Source of the DNA: Dysidea avara
Taxonomy: Eukaryota > Porifera > Demospongiae > Dictyoceratida > Dysideidae
Direction of reading: 5' to 3'
NCBI RefSeq assembly: GCF_963678975.1
Contig: NC_089274.1
Location: 1 to 64,000, forward strand
DNA: 64,000 nucleotides
Shown here: positions 26,192 through 37,500 of the stretch, piece by piece
Numbering within the stretch: the stretch's first letter is position 1
Layout: every line of letters begins with the position of its first letter
The notes under the pieces: model-generated
Seen by the model: only the letters and a program-made list of their open reading frames with translations
Told to the model about the DNA's origin: nothing
The model's database searches: none
Made by a program: the position numbers and the translations under genes

Positions 26192-26535
26192 TACATCACC
26201 TTCACGCAAAATGAATCGACTTTGCGGGAGGGATCCTTTCATCATAGTTACGGGGGGTAGGTGGGCGTGACCCTTTGCGACATCGTGCGTCGGCAGGAAA
26301 CTTGTCAAACTGACGTTGAAAGAATTCCCAGACGACTATTGTACGTTACTTAGAAACAAAGCCTCCATAAGGCACCAATGACGGTTAATGGGTTAATGAT
26401 GACATTAGCATCAATGCAGCCATTTCTTGGCTGCCACCTTAACTTTTTTCAACCTGGCTTTTTAGAAGGGCTGTACCCACTTGGATGTTTTGGTAAGGAT
26501 TCAATAAATATTCAACACACATGAAGCATACACTA

Positions 26536-27480
26536 TTATTGGTAACAAGAAAACATTTTCATGAGTACACCGAACAACTTGTCTACAAAGTACGCTAATG
26601 GGTTCTGATAATTACCATCTAGTGAAGGATAGCTTTCACCAGACACAATCTGCTGGTACAACCTGCTGTTTCCTCTCGTTTCCACGATGTAACAATCTAC
26701 ACATATTGCAATAGCTGGAAATTTTATTATCACTTTTGTTGATGATGCCAACAGCCAGTACATTCCTCCTATGCAGGCAAGTGTCATTCATTATGACTAT
26801 AGATACGTTCTTCTGCCTTCTCCACATGCCTGTGTTTACCTCACTTGCATCACAGTAGAATTTTTTGGGGTGGCCTGTCATTATCATTGCCACCATGGAT
26901 GATCATCACGGGGGGTAGGACAAGCCCACGTGAACTAATGTACATTACGCAATGCACTTAAGTGATGCTTGAAAATATTTCACGTGAGCAAATGGTTACT
27001 GTACAAAATATCAATGAAGACGTTCAACAAGGTTCGATAGATATTTGAGTTCTACCATGTTTGTACTTTACGAAGGTGTGATTTTCGTGCAGAAATACAA
27101 AACCGTTACTAAGAAATCAGCGTTCCGAAATGATGACACATGGTGATCACCAATTCGCCACTAACAGTCTCTGCATTTATCAAACAATCACAAACAATCG
27201 TCTGTGTTGGATATATCCCTACAGAGAGGTAGAAGAATCCGTTTCTTTTCAATATATTTTAGTAGCACTAAGGGCCTTACATAATGCCATTACGAATTGA
27301 TGTGGGCTTGTCCTACCCACCCTGGATGATCATCATTACAATTATATTACTCCTTTGTAGCATACCCTTTGCCAACTCCATCTTGATCCCGGAGAAGCTT
27401 TATTAGTAAGGACTCTTGCTGCCAACAGATTAAACCAATAATGTTCAGATTTGATTTCTTAGTTCACTATATTATTTCTT
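26536..27480 (-). pseudogene. Unassigned coding remnant, split by an insertion
   Basis: The minus strand reads as protein in two blocks: 27362-27470 with KLLRDQDGVGKGYATKE, and 26640-26896 with GHPKKFYCDASEVNTG and NDTCLHRRNVLAVGI, continuing in another frame to about 26540. The blocks are separated by the 414-bp insertion at 26909. I do not recognise the family. Its setting among dead elements suggests a transposon gene. Confidence 0.35.
26909..27322. mobile_element. 414-bp insertion with inverted ends
   Basis: The left end CGGGGGGTAGGACAAGCCCA and the reverse complement of the right end share GGGTAGGACAAGCCCAC. The flanks carry the same 13 bp, TGGATGATCATCA (26896-26908 and 27323-27335). 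No ORF. The long duplication does not fit a common superfamily. Confidence 0.7.
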
Positions 27481-28018
27481 CATTTCCTATGTGCTTGTTC
27501 GTATCATTTCTTAAAAAGCACGAAGATAACGTCTCTTCTTTTACTGGTTGACTCTCTGGACCTTACTCACCTTGATTACCAGATCATGCAAAATCAGCCA
27601 TTTCCTTTGTATGGGCATTGTTGTGTTCTCTTACACGTGGACTTGCATTGGCAAAACTACACCGCACGATAGGAAGCACGTTAACATAAATACTCGACTA
27701 TCTGAGTTGTGTTCATCATGATTAACAGACTCTTAACTCTTCCTGCTCTTCTTACTAGCACGTCTCGGCAAAACATTCAGCCATTATGTCCACGGCAAAC
27801 ATGTGATTACATTACACATAGCAAATGCATAATCATTGGTGTTTACAAAACTTAAACAGCTTCAATTATTGCACTGTCGCTTTAACACTACTTTAACACA
27901 CACACACTACACACACACACACTACACTACACTACACTACACACACACTACACTACACACTACGCTACATATACACACACACACTACACTACACACACCA
28001 CCCACACGCTACACTACA

Positions 28019-28068
<50 letters not shown>

Positions 28069-28124
28069 TACACACCCACACACACATTCATACATACACT
28101 AATTCATATAATTTACAGCCCCAC
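27480..28124. repeat. Gap with CA/CACTA repeat tract
   Basis: 27892-28090 is a run of (CA)n and CACTACA units with a pure (CA) stretch at 28017-28066. It sits in the 3' part of the adaptor gene, whose remaining exons I could not find in 27480-27890. Confidence 0.7.
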
Positions 28125-30602
28125 CTTAGCTAATCGTATCCCAGCTACCCAGGTCTTCAAAAGTTGCTCGGATTCACAGCAGAAAACTTTGGCATCTTTT
28201 ATGCTTGTTGGTGGGTTGACTTGAGCAGATGACTGGAGAAGAAACAGTGACCCCATAACAAACAATAAATGTCCATTACTTTCAGACAAAAGCAGTAATC
28301 AGAAGGAGCTGTCAACATCTTCTTCAACCCAACACCATAGTACACATCGTGTCCTTCAAACTGTACGAACACTCGCAGGTTCTTTGGTAACTAAAGTGAT
28401 ACATGTATAACAATAATTGCCTTTTACTAACAAGATAATTCACCTTTGATTTTCCTTTGGTTGAATAGTATACACCAGAAGAACGCAATATGAAAAAAAA
28501 TTTCTTCCAAGGCTTCTTATAGCCTTCCTTGGAATAGAGAATTCCTTCAATCTCCGGTACTCGATGAGTAGAGGAAAAATATTCTTGTAACAGAATCTTT
28601 CTTGCCTTCTCTGCTCTTTCCTGAGCTCCATGTTTATAAGCTGACTCAGCACTCAATGATAAATGGGATGGAAAATAACCCTACATGTCCCATTATTATA
28701 AACACAATCTCCTCAACTAATTGACTTACTATAGGATTCTCAAATAAATCATATTTAATGTCTAAATGTTTGAAAATGAAAGTATTAGAGTTCTGTCGAG
28801 GCCATGTACAGTATATATCCACTACAATCTCATGGTCTTCAACAACTCGTTCTAGGTATAAAACAATCAACTAACATACACTTGACAAGACAGCATACCA
28901 ATTCCTAGATCTTCCCACTTCTCAACTAATGCCCACTTGGGACTCTCTTGCGCCATATTCTTAACAACCAGCAAATGGCAAACAATGGCTGCAGTCATTC
29001 CTTCTTCAATCACTACAGTCTTACTACTGCCATCTGCATTAAATATCTTTACTGCAACCTGACAATATCAGTAAACACTAAATTAACATTCCTTAGCAAA
29101 GTGGTATCCACCTTCTTAACATTAGCAAGCTTCATTTTCTCCAGAGCAATTCTCAGTTTTTCATCTTTCAACTTCTGCTGTATCTCTGCCTGAATTGAGC
29201 ATGTAGACATGGTAACCACTCATACAGCATATCCCATCAGGTACCTCTGACAATGTGTGACTCTGACGCAGGTCTTCAGCTAATTTATCCAACCGTTGTT
29301 TTACTTCTTCTTCACTAATCTGTAATAACAAGCAGTTAGCCTACTAAGTACAGTCAAACACAGCATAGCTAGGGTGACTACACACTGCTGAGATGCTAGA
29401 GTTGGCATGGGTAAACCCTCCTGGGACAAACTATTAACCAACAGGAAGACTGTGCCAGCATAATCCAGCACTGCTATGCAAGACATGAACCATACTGCGT
29501 TTGCTTCCCTAGTGGACACCAGGTCCCATTATACAGCTACACGACTTATCCTTGAACACGCATACACGTACACATAACTATACCATCATTGAAGCACTTC
29601 TCAGGTCTGGCATCACAATAGTTTCCACATTTTCTATCAACACATCAACAATGCAAGGTTACCAAGAATATGAACACATTACATTACAGGGTGTACACCT
29701 GTACCTTCTTCCTGCTGCTCAGAGGGAGGGGCTTCACCTGCAGCAGCATCATGTGTCACTACTACCTCGGATCGTATACTCTTTACTAAAGGGACACCAT
29801 CAACCACATCTTGTGGCAGCTGCTGAGGTGACTTTTGCTGTTGCTGTTGTTGCTGGACAATTTTGTTTGGATCAAATTTTACAATATCATACAGGAGAGA
29901 ATCCAGATCAAAATCCTCTATTATAGAAGAATACAATGTAAATTGTGTTCCCCAATCCTAACCTTAGGGTGACTACCTTCTGCTATTCTTGTTTGGCCAG
30001 TTTCCGTCTCCACCTATAGCACAACAGTGTAAGGCACCTATAGCTACAAGTAACTTCTACTCACAAAAACGGTTGATGTCCTCTTTACTGGAGATACCAC
30101 AGTTACTTTAGTTGCTGGTTCACTCCCATTAGCAAATGGCTTGGGAACTGGTTTAGGCGCAACTGTTGGCTTTGGCTTCACGCTGGGGGCAGGAGCACTA
30201 GGCTATTTATATGTTGGATGTACGGCACAATAAAGCGTTGCGTGTAAGTACAAACTCACATTTCCAAAGGCGCCTAATTCTCCAATAATGCTATCCAGAT
30301 CGCTTAACACATTTGCAAAGTCTAAATCACCACCCGAATCTTCTACGGGCGTTTCTGCTTCACCTTGCTGTTGAGAACGAGTTTTTATTAACTTTCTATG
30401 ACTGGGATCCGTAACACCGATAGCATCCAGATCTTCATCTTCAAGGTACCTACAAGATCAGAAAAATTAAGCAATTAGCGATCCCACGTCCCCCACCCGT
30501 GCCTAACCGTATCGCATCCAAGTCGTCATAACCGTTATCGATAAAACCTTCATAGTAAACTACTAGATTTAACCCGCTAAGCCATTTCTTCACCTCCTCC
30601 AT
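28125..30602 (-). CDS. SAM-RA-PH adaptor, RIAM/lamellipodin (MRL) family, 3' open
   Basis: Thirteen minus-strand exons join in phase into 538 codons: 30508-30602, 30260-30449, 30065-30202, 29977-30013, 29705-29917, 29584-29633, 29245-29319, 29112-29189, 28899-29058, 28730-28851, 28444-28680, 28280-28390, 28125-28232. Residues 1-55 form a SAM-like domain (VKKWLSGLNLVVYYEGF ... DAIGVTDPSHRKLIK). Residues 71-93 (DLDFANVLSDLDSIIGEL) resemble the talin-binding helix of RIAM. Then come a Pro/Lys stretch, a second acidic helix (EDFDLDSLLYDIVKFD, ~154-169), poly-Gln, a coiled coil (~242-292), a Ras-association domain (293-386: VAVKIFNADG, RVVEDHEIVVDIYCTWPR) and a PH domain (~425-538: PEIEGILYSKEGYKKPWKK to LKTWVAGIRLAK). 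RA-PH in tandem is the MRL signature; these proteins link Rap/Ras-GTP to talin, actin regulators and integrins at the membrane. A SAM domain at the head is not in vertebrate RIAM. No stop codon was found after the PH domain, so the tail lies further left or is lost. Confidence 0.88.
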
Positions 30603-30694
30603 TTTAAACGTTTTGACACTAGACACACACAAATGTTACCATATAAGGTAGAAAGTTAGTGCGCATTAATTCAGGTGTATGTAATTGCAATAAT

Positions 30695-31343
30695 CTAAAG
30701 TAAAATACACTTTCTTTTCTTTTTCTTGTGCTTGTCTTGTTGCTGTTCTGAACCATGCTTCCTCTTACTGATGTCCGTCATTAATGCCAGGTATACTTTC
30801 TCAACGTTGACACGAGTTTTTGCTGAAGTCTCAACATAATTGACACCCCATGATTGGGCCAAATCCTCTGCCTCTTGCTGTGACACCTCCCGACGATCAG
30901 CCAAGTCTACCTTATTACCAACCAGGATCATGGGAATTTGTACATCAACTTTGACACGGAGTATCTGTTCACGAAAGTCACTCATTACGGCAAAAGATTC
31001 CCTTTCTACAATGGAGAATACGCACAAAAAACCTTCTCCGCTTCTGAAGTAGTTGTCCCTAATCACTGCATAATCTTCTTGCCCGGCAGTGTCTAGGATA
31101 TCGATTTGGCACTCTGCACCATTAAGCGTCAGTTTCTTCCTATAACTGTCCGCCTTAGTTGGTTCGTAGTCTTCCACGAACTAAACGGAACAGTTGCAAT
31201 AATATAGACCGCTATAAATTAGACGAAGTTACCTCGTCATACATGAACTGCAGCGTTAAAGCCGACTTGCCGACACCTCCGCTACCAACCATTATCACCT
31301 TATGTACAGCCAATTCGCTGGCCCTCTCCTTGCCCCGTGACAT
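30695..31343 (-). CDS. RAL: Ral small GTPase
   Basis: Two exons, 31233-31343 and 30695-31180, give 198 aa. All G motifs are present: P-loop GSGGVGKS, switch I YEPTKADS (the KADS form is Ral-specific among Ras proteins), DTAGQED, NKVD and ETSAK. A Lys-rich tail (KHKKKKRK) ends in the CAAX box CILL, where the final Leu predicts geranylgeranylation. Ral cycles between GDP and GTP on membranes and acts through exocyst and RalBP1 in secretion, adhesion and actin control. Vertebrate RalA/B have about 206 aa, so the length fits. The ATG at 31341-31343 opens the P-loop exon directly. Its stop lies 92 bp before the ATG of the MRL adaptor on the same strand, and its ATG is 217 bp downstream of the ACMSD stop. 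Confidence 0.96.
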
Positions 31344-31560
31344 TCTTAATACAATAGAATGCGTCAGCAACTCTACACTTCTGCTAGAAACGCTATGTTG
31401 TCGCCATATTTTATCCTCAAGCGCTATTAAAACATATTACAGACTTTTGGCGTAGGCTTGCCTTTCCGCTATGTTGTCACTATGGCAACAGGTTGCGCAA
31501 GCTATACCTTAGGTGATAATAGGGCTGTTTTTAATGGTTATAGATTGTAAAGCGTATGTA

Positions 31561-34500
31561 TTATTGTTTGTCATCCAATTCTTTTTCATCATCAGTTACA
31601 AACGATTCTTTATCCAATCCAAGGAACAATAAGGCATTATCAGCCCTCAGTTTATTCTAAAGTGGTAACATACACATAAAGTATTAATTATAGCACAGTA
31701 CCTTTAAAACATCCGTCCAGTCTGTGATGGATTCTATTAGCTTCCCAGGATGATGTTCCCCAAGAGGAAATGGATAGTCACTGCCTAGTATGATCATATC
31801 CTACAACAACAATGACCACTGTGTTGATGTGATGTCACAAACCTCGCCAATTGTGGACACCAGGTACTTCAAAGCAGCTTCATCGTGAACAAGGGAGTCA
31901 CAGTAAAACTGACCAACATATCTCCTGTAATCAAGTACCAATGAACACAGAAATAAAAATACTTTGTTAGCTCACCTAGGATTAAATGGGTTCTCTGTTG
32001 CACACAAATCAGGTCGCACATTATAGCCATGTTCCACTCTACCCACCAAATAAGGAAAAGCCCCTCCTATGATGACAATTAAAATAGTTCCACAAAATAC
32101 CATGTAACTGACCTCCATGTGCAAAGCACACACGTAACTTTGGAAACCGCTCAAATACTCCACCAAATTCCATTGAGCAAATAGCCACAGCTGTTTCACT
32201 TGGCATGCCCACCAGCCATGGCAACCAAAACTTTGACATTCTTCCATCACGCTGCATATCCCAAGGATGGACAAAGATACAAGCTCCAACCTCTTCAGCA
32301 GCCTGAAAGTGTGCTACAATCATCTTCACCAACCACAATAACATACACCTACTGCAAAGACACACTGTAACTCTGGAGCATCAAGGTTCCAGTCATTGAT
32401 GTGAGAGCCAATCTCTACACCAGGAAGGCCAAGTTCTTTGACACATCTTTTCAATTCTTGAACAGCTAGTTCAGGGGCCTAACAAACAAGGCATATGACA
32501 CTCGCTTACCACTAGGATGAGCTCACCTGCATTGGCAGTGTGCCCAAACCAACAAATCTGGTTGGGTATTTCTTGACAGTATTGGAAATATCATCATTAA
32601 CTATTTGACACAAATCAAGAGTGTCCTCTGGCTTAGCCTAGTAATGTTACCATGGTTACTAGTACAAGAGACAATAGCCACTTACCCAATAGCTAAACAT
32701 GATAGGAACTGTTGACAACACTTGCACACTAACACCTACAAACACACCAAAATGATGACAGACTATGCCAGTACATGTACATACATACAACTGAAAACTT
32801 ACTACCTCGCTATTACAAAGCACTAGCTCTAACACTCATATGTGACTGAATTTGACAAAACCCAGCTTCGACGCACAAAGCTTCGTTAAGAGATATGGCA
32901 ATTTTAAGTAATCATTGTGTAATAACTTCCCAGTGCCTACAGCTGTGCAAACACAATTTGCACCAAGTACGCATCTATTTACTAGCTATCACTGAGTGAG
33001 TGTATACATTTCTGATACCCAAAATTAGCCCTGTTTTGGGCAACTTTTCTCGAGCGGGTAATAATATCACAGGTGGTAGTAATAGGGTGGGAGGGTGGGC
33101 TTAAAATAGGGGTATAAAATGAAGCAAGAAGACGATTGGAATCCAGAGGCCAAGTTTGGGCTCTCCATGGCTGTCCATGGCCCTCAAATCACTCCAAATT
33201 GACTGAGAACACTATTGGCGAGCTCTATGTGAAGTCCCAGCTCACTACACATGATTATCACAAAGCCATGGCCATTCAATGGCACCAATCTCCCACTCGT
33301 GGCTTTGACAGAGTCGGAAGAAAGCTGCCACAGAAACCAGACTTACCAGTCCTGAATGAAGTACAGTGTGGAATATGATAGTGTATTAGGCCAGCAATCC
33401 ATTTCTGGTAAAAACGTAAGTTTGATTTTGTGTGTGTGGAAGCCTTGTTATGTGAAATCCGGTCACATATGATGAGTAAGCTGAATGGCTCAGGTCTTTA
33501 CCTGCAGTTCACTATGCAAAGAATTCCAGCAAGTTTTGTTCTACACACCACGTAATAGACAACAAACAGCAGCAGTTAATACTTCTCTTAACTCAGTGAA
33601 GTCAGATGATAAACACTTTGATACATGCACCAGTCGGAGAGATAATTCACTGACCCAAAAGGAGTACAGATGGTAGGGCATGAACAAATTTCAAACATTC
33701 ATATGAAAGTTCGTTAAGCATTATTCCAGCCACACCGTAACAGACTGGGGCACCCTGTCACAGCACAAGGACTGGACAATCTGGCCGCAATACTCTTATT
33801 AATGCAACCCTGAATATACACTACACGCACGAGTCCACAATACTCCTCCCCTTCAAAAGGTTGGACCTCAAAGCTCCATTCTATTCCATAACACATGCAT
33901 GCATGGATCATCACTCTTCTACATTTAAACTGTAATAGATTACATTAATTGAAGATGCTGGATGAAGAATGTTGAGAATAAAAGTGAAGTAGGGGTGGGC
34001 GGTATCAAGAGTTCATAATATATATACTAAGGAGAGTATCCTACTCTCATATACCCCTGTAGAAGGGCGTATCGTGAAGTTATGACGTAACGACAAGATG
34101 TTGTGGTTTGTGACGTACGAGCAGCCGTAAAAGTGAAAGTATCGTTAGCACCATTTCACACTCGCGACGCTCAGAATAGCCGTATTCACGAATGGCCAAG
34201 CAAGAAACACCTACTAAGCGGTCTTAAGCCATGAGGGAACAATTGTAGTTCGGTGAAACGCTTAGAGCTGGAGATGATTTGGTTGCTAGCGACGTTGTTA
34301 GGCACGCGCTCAATCGATACCATGTTCAACTAATGACATCATTAATTATACAAAGAAAAACGGGCAAACTCAGAAGTGTTACGTCATAACTTCACGATAC
34401 GCCTTTCTACAGGGGTATATGAGAGTAGGATACTCTCCTTAGTATATATATTATGAACTTTTGGCGGTATTGATCAATATCATACCACGGTATTTGGTAT

Positions 34501-37500
34501 TTTGATTATAAATATTGCGGTATTACTAAATACCTACTAAATATGTACAAGCCAGATACTGACTATTACCCACAATTAATGCTTAACTGTGTTTCTTTTT
34601 CTTTTTAGGATTTGGAATGCAGTTGAACAAGTTTTAATTATTCACAATTATAATGTCATACTGTAAACTGTATACAATCACAATTAACAATATTATTTGT
34701 CTTGATGAGTTCTATAAGGTTGATAAGCCAGTCTTTCGTCATCAAAAAGTTGTACAACAAAAAGCTAATACTTTTATAGATCATTAACTTACAAGTTTTT
34801 GATAAAAAAGACTAGCATATCAACCTTGTCAGGTTTCATAGTAGCTCTGAACGGTGAGACAACATTTCCTGCTGTGCTAAACAGCCTCTCTGATGCCGAA
34901 CTGGTGGCACAAACACACAAATACTTTTGTGCAAGCTTTGCAAGTACTGGAAAGTTAAACTGCTGCCTTTTCCACCACATCAGTGGATCCTCTTCAAAAT
35001 CTAGCCTGTGTCCTGACAGATATCAATCTATTTCCTTCATCACAATCTGTCTATGCTGCCCCTCTTGATTGACAGGGGAAGCGTGCTCTTGTTCTTGTTC
35101 TCTAATCCTAGACTCAAAGTCCTTGAACAAAGTTCCAAGGTTACGTTTCTTCTTTGGGGCTGATGGCTGGAGAGAAGAGTGTGCAACTTCTTGTGTTCTA
35201 GATGATTCTGCTCTAGAACTATTCTGCTGTACTTCTTGTAGTTCGTGGCAAACTTCTAAAGCATCATCAGTCACTTTCTGCTTAATGGACATCAACTCAA
35301 CTTCTTGCACATGTTCAAAGTATTTTACCTTGAAGCGAGGATCTAAGAATGTAGCTACTTGAAGAATTTCATTCACGGTGTCATTTAATCTGCTATAGCG
35401 GCCTTTGATGTCATCAACAATACGATGCTTGATATCCCTAGTTAACGCTGTATCTTCAGCACCTTCCTTCAGCAAGTCAGTTTCCAACAAATACAGCATT
35501 GGGATGACAGCTGACACTGTACATACTGCTCCCCTGATAAGATGTCTGTCAAGCCAGACAGTAGTGAGACTGCACTATCAATTGATTCCAGAACATCAAG
35601 GTCCTGTCAAGTAGGTACCAGATGGCTAGTAATGCGGTCACTGCTCAGCACTAATCTGATAGGCTCCTTCTGTTCCAAAATTCTTGATACCATTTTTGAC
35701 ATTGAACCCCACCTGGTAGGGCAGTCCTACAGGTAAAAGAAATATTTCATTTTTTAATTTGTACAAACATGTTTGTACAAACATTGAAGCCTTACTTACT
35801 GCAACTAAGGAATGCTGCTTGACATCCATGGTAATCTGAGCTTTTGTCAGTTCCCTTTTCCTCTTCCAGCTCATTGAAAAAGAACTGACAATTTTCCTAC
35901 ACACACCAAGTGCCCGACTGCATCAACTGTCATCTTGCACAGCTTTAGTGACAGCAAGGTGTAAGTTGTGGCCAAAACAGGGAAGCCTTAGCCAGTCCAA
36001 GATCTTCGCAGCAGAAATGATGTTGCTACCATTGTCTGTTGTAAGGCAAATTTGGTTAACAACATCCAAGCTCCAGGTCTCCAATGCTGCTTTCATTGCT
36101 TCTGCCAAATTAGCTCCTGTGTGATCCTCAGGTAAATATTGGGTCTGTAAGCACTTATTACACAGCTGCCATTCATCATTGATGTAGTGTATGGTGTAGC
36201 TGATATAAGGTACCATCTCCAAACTTGACCACATATCTGTAGTTGATGAAAAATGGCTTATCAAGCTAATTTCTTGCTTAACTTGCTGCTTCACGGTGGC
36301 ATGGAGGCTTGGTAAAGCTATTCTTGAAATATGATTGCGACTTGGAATGTCGTAGTGTGAATCAAAAGTTTTAACCATTTTTCTAAAGCCAGCACCTTCG
36401 ACGGTATTAATAGGTAAGCAGTCTTTGGCTATGAAATAAGTAATAGAATCGCTTAGTTCCTTCTATTTCTTTCCCTTCCGATCGTATGGCTGTGAGCGGA
36501 CCATCGCTTCTTGATAAGTAGGTTGATTAACCGGTGGAACGCATCTTGCTCGTCGTTCAGTGGAGTCCTCCTTAGCTTTCACTGCATCCATAGCCTCTTT
36601 GTACACTGTTGAGTGATTATTCTTTAAATGTGAAAACAAATTCGAGGTGTTTCCATGTATAGCCAACACGCGTTTACGACAAAGACGACAAACGGCACTT
36701 CCATCGTCAACCACTCTCCCATCAGCACCTTTCTCTAAATCGAAATAATCCCATGCTACACTCTTCGTTCCAGTTATATTAACAAGTTCTGCCATACCGT
36801 ACAAGCAACTAGCACCAGCTGGAATAATACGTATACCGTTCGAGAACCAGTTATTTCCGGTATTCCAGGTATATCGGTATGCGGTATTTATAAATGTTAA
36901 ACATTTAGTTAATCGGTTTTAAAAATATATTTCACAACAACTAAATACCGGTATACCGCCCACCCCTACTGTTAAGAGAAATTACAATCCATCTCTTGAC
37001 TAGCTAGGTGCAGGCAATACTGGTAAACACATTGATCGCAGAACCTCTCAACATTTCTCCCAGACGCTAGTCCGACTACTATCCCTTCAAACTAGTGGCC
37101 TAGTGTCAACTGGGGAAACAGCCCACCCAGCTGTAACATCAATGGGTATCTGGGGAAGTAAATGTCCAACTGCCCTTGTCTCGCTTAGTGGTGTTGAGGT
37201 CGTTGTGGAACTTTGGGTTCCGTGACCGCTCTTCATGAGACCTGGACAGTCCTCCTGTGGGTTACTAGTCCTGCCCCAGGAGGATTTGCCTACACAAGGC
37301 TCAAGCGCCTGAGTGGTGCACAGGTATCCCGGTGCTGGTTTACTGAGTGTGTTTCATACAACCTGTGCATGTGTGTGCGTGTGCGTGTGTGTGAATCAGC
37401 TCATGTTGTATGGACTGAGCTGGTTGACTCACACCTGTGCATGCACCACTAGTAGTTATATCATGCTGACACATTCTGTACTTGTATTCTAATTATATTG

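Larger units (their letters stand above)
33990..36969 (-). mobile_element. hAT element (BED-type), nested
   Basis: Bounded by inverted ends TAGGGGTGGGCGGTAT (33990) and ATACCGCCCACCCCTA (36969). Near both ends GGTAT/ATACC boxes recur, as in hAT elements. It carries a transposase gene on the minus strand and a foldback insertion just inside its left end. No clean 8-bp target duplication is visible. Confidence 0.88.

Noticed and set aside
27560..27660. Possible last exon of the MRL gene ending at a GTGAGT
   Set aside because: The candidate frame has no convincing acceptor and does not resemble the end of a PH domain.
29679..29936. Separate 85-aa protein
   Set aside because: It is exon 5 of the MRL adaptor read past its splice borders.
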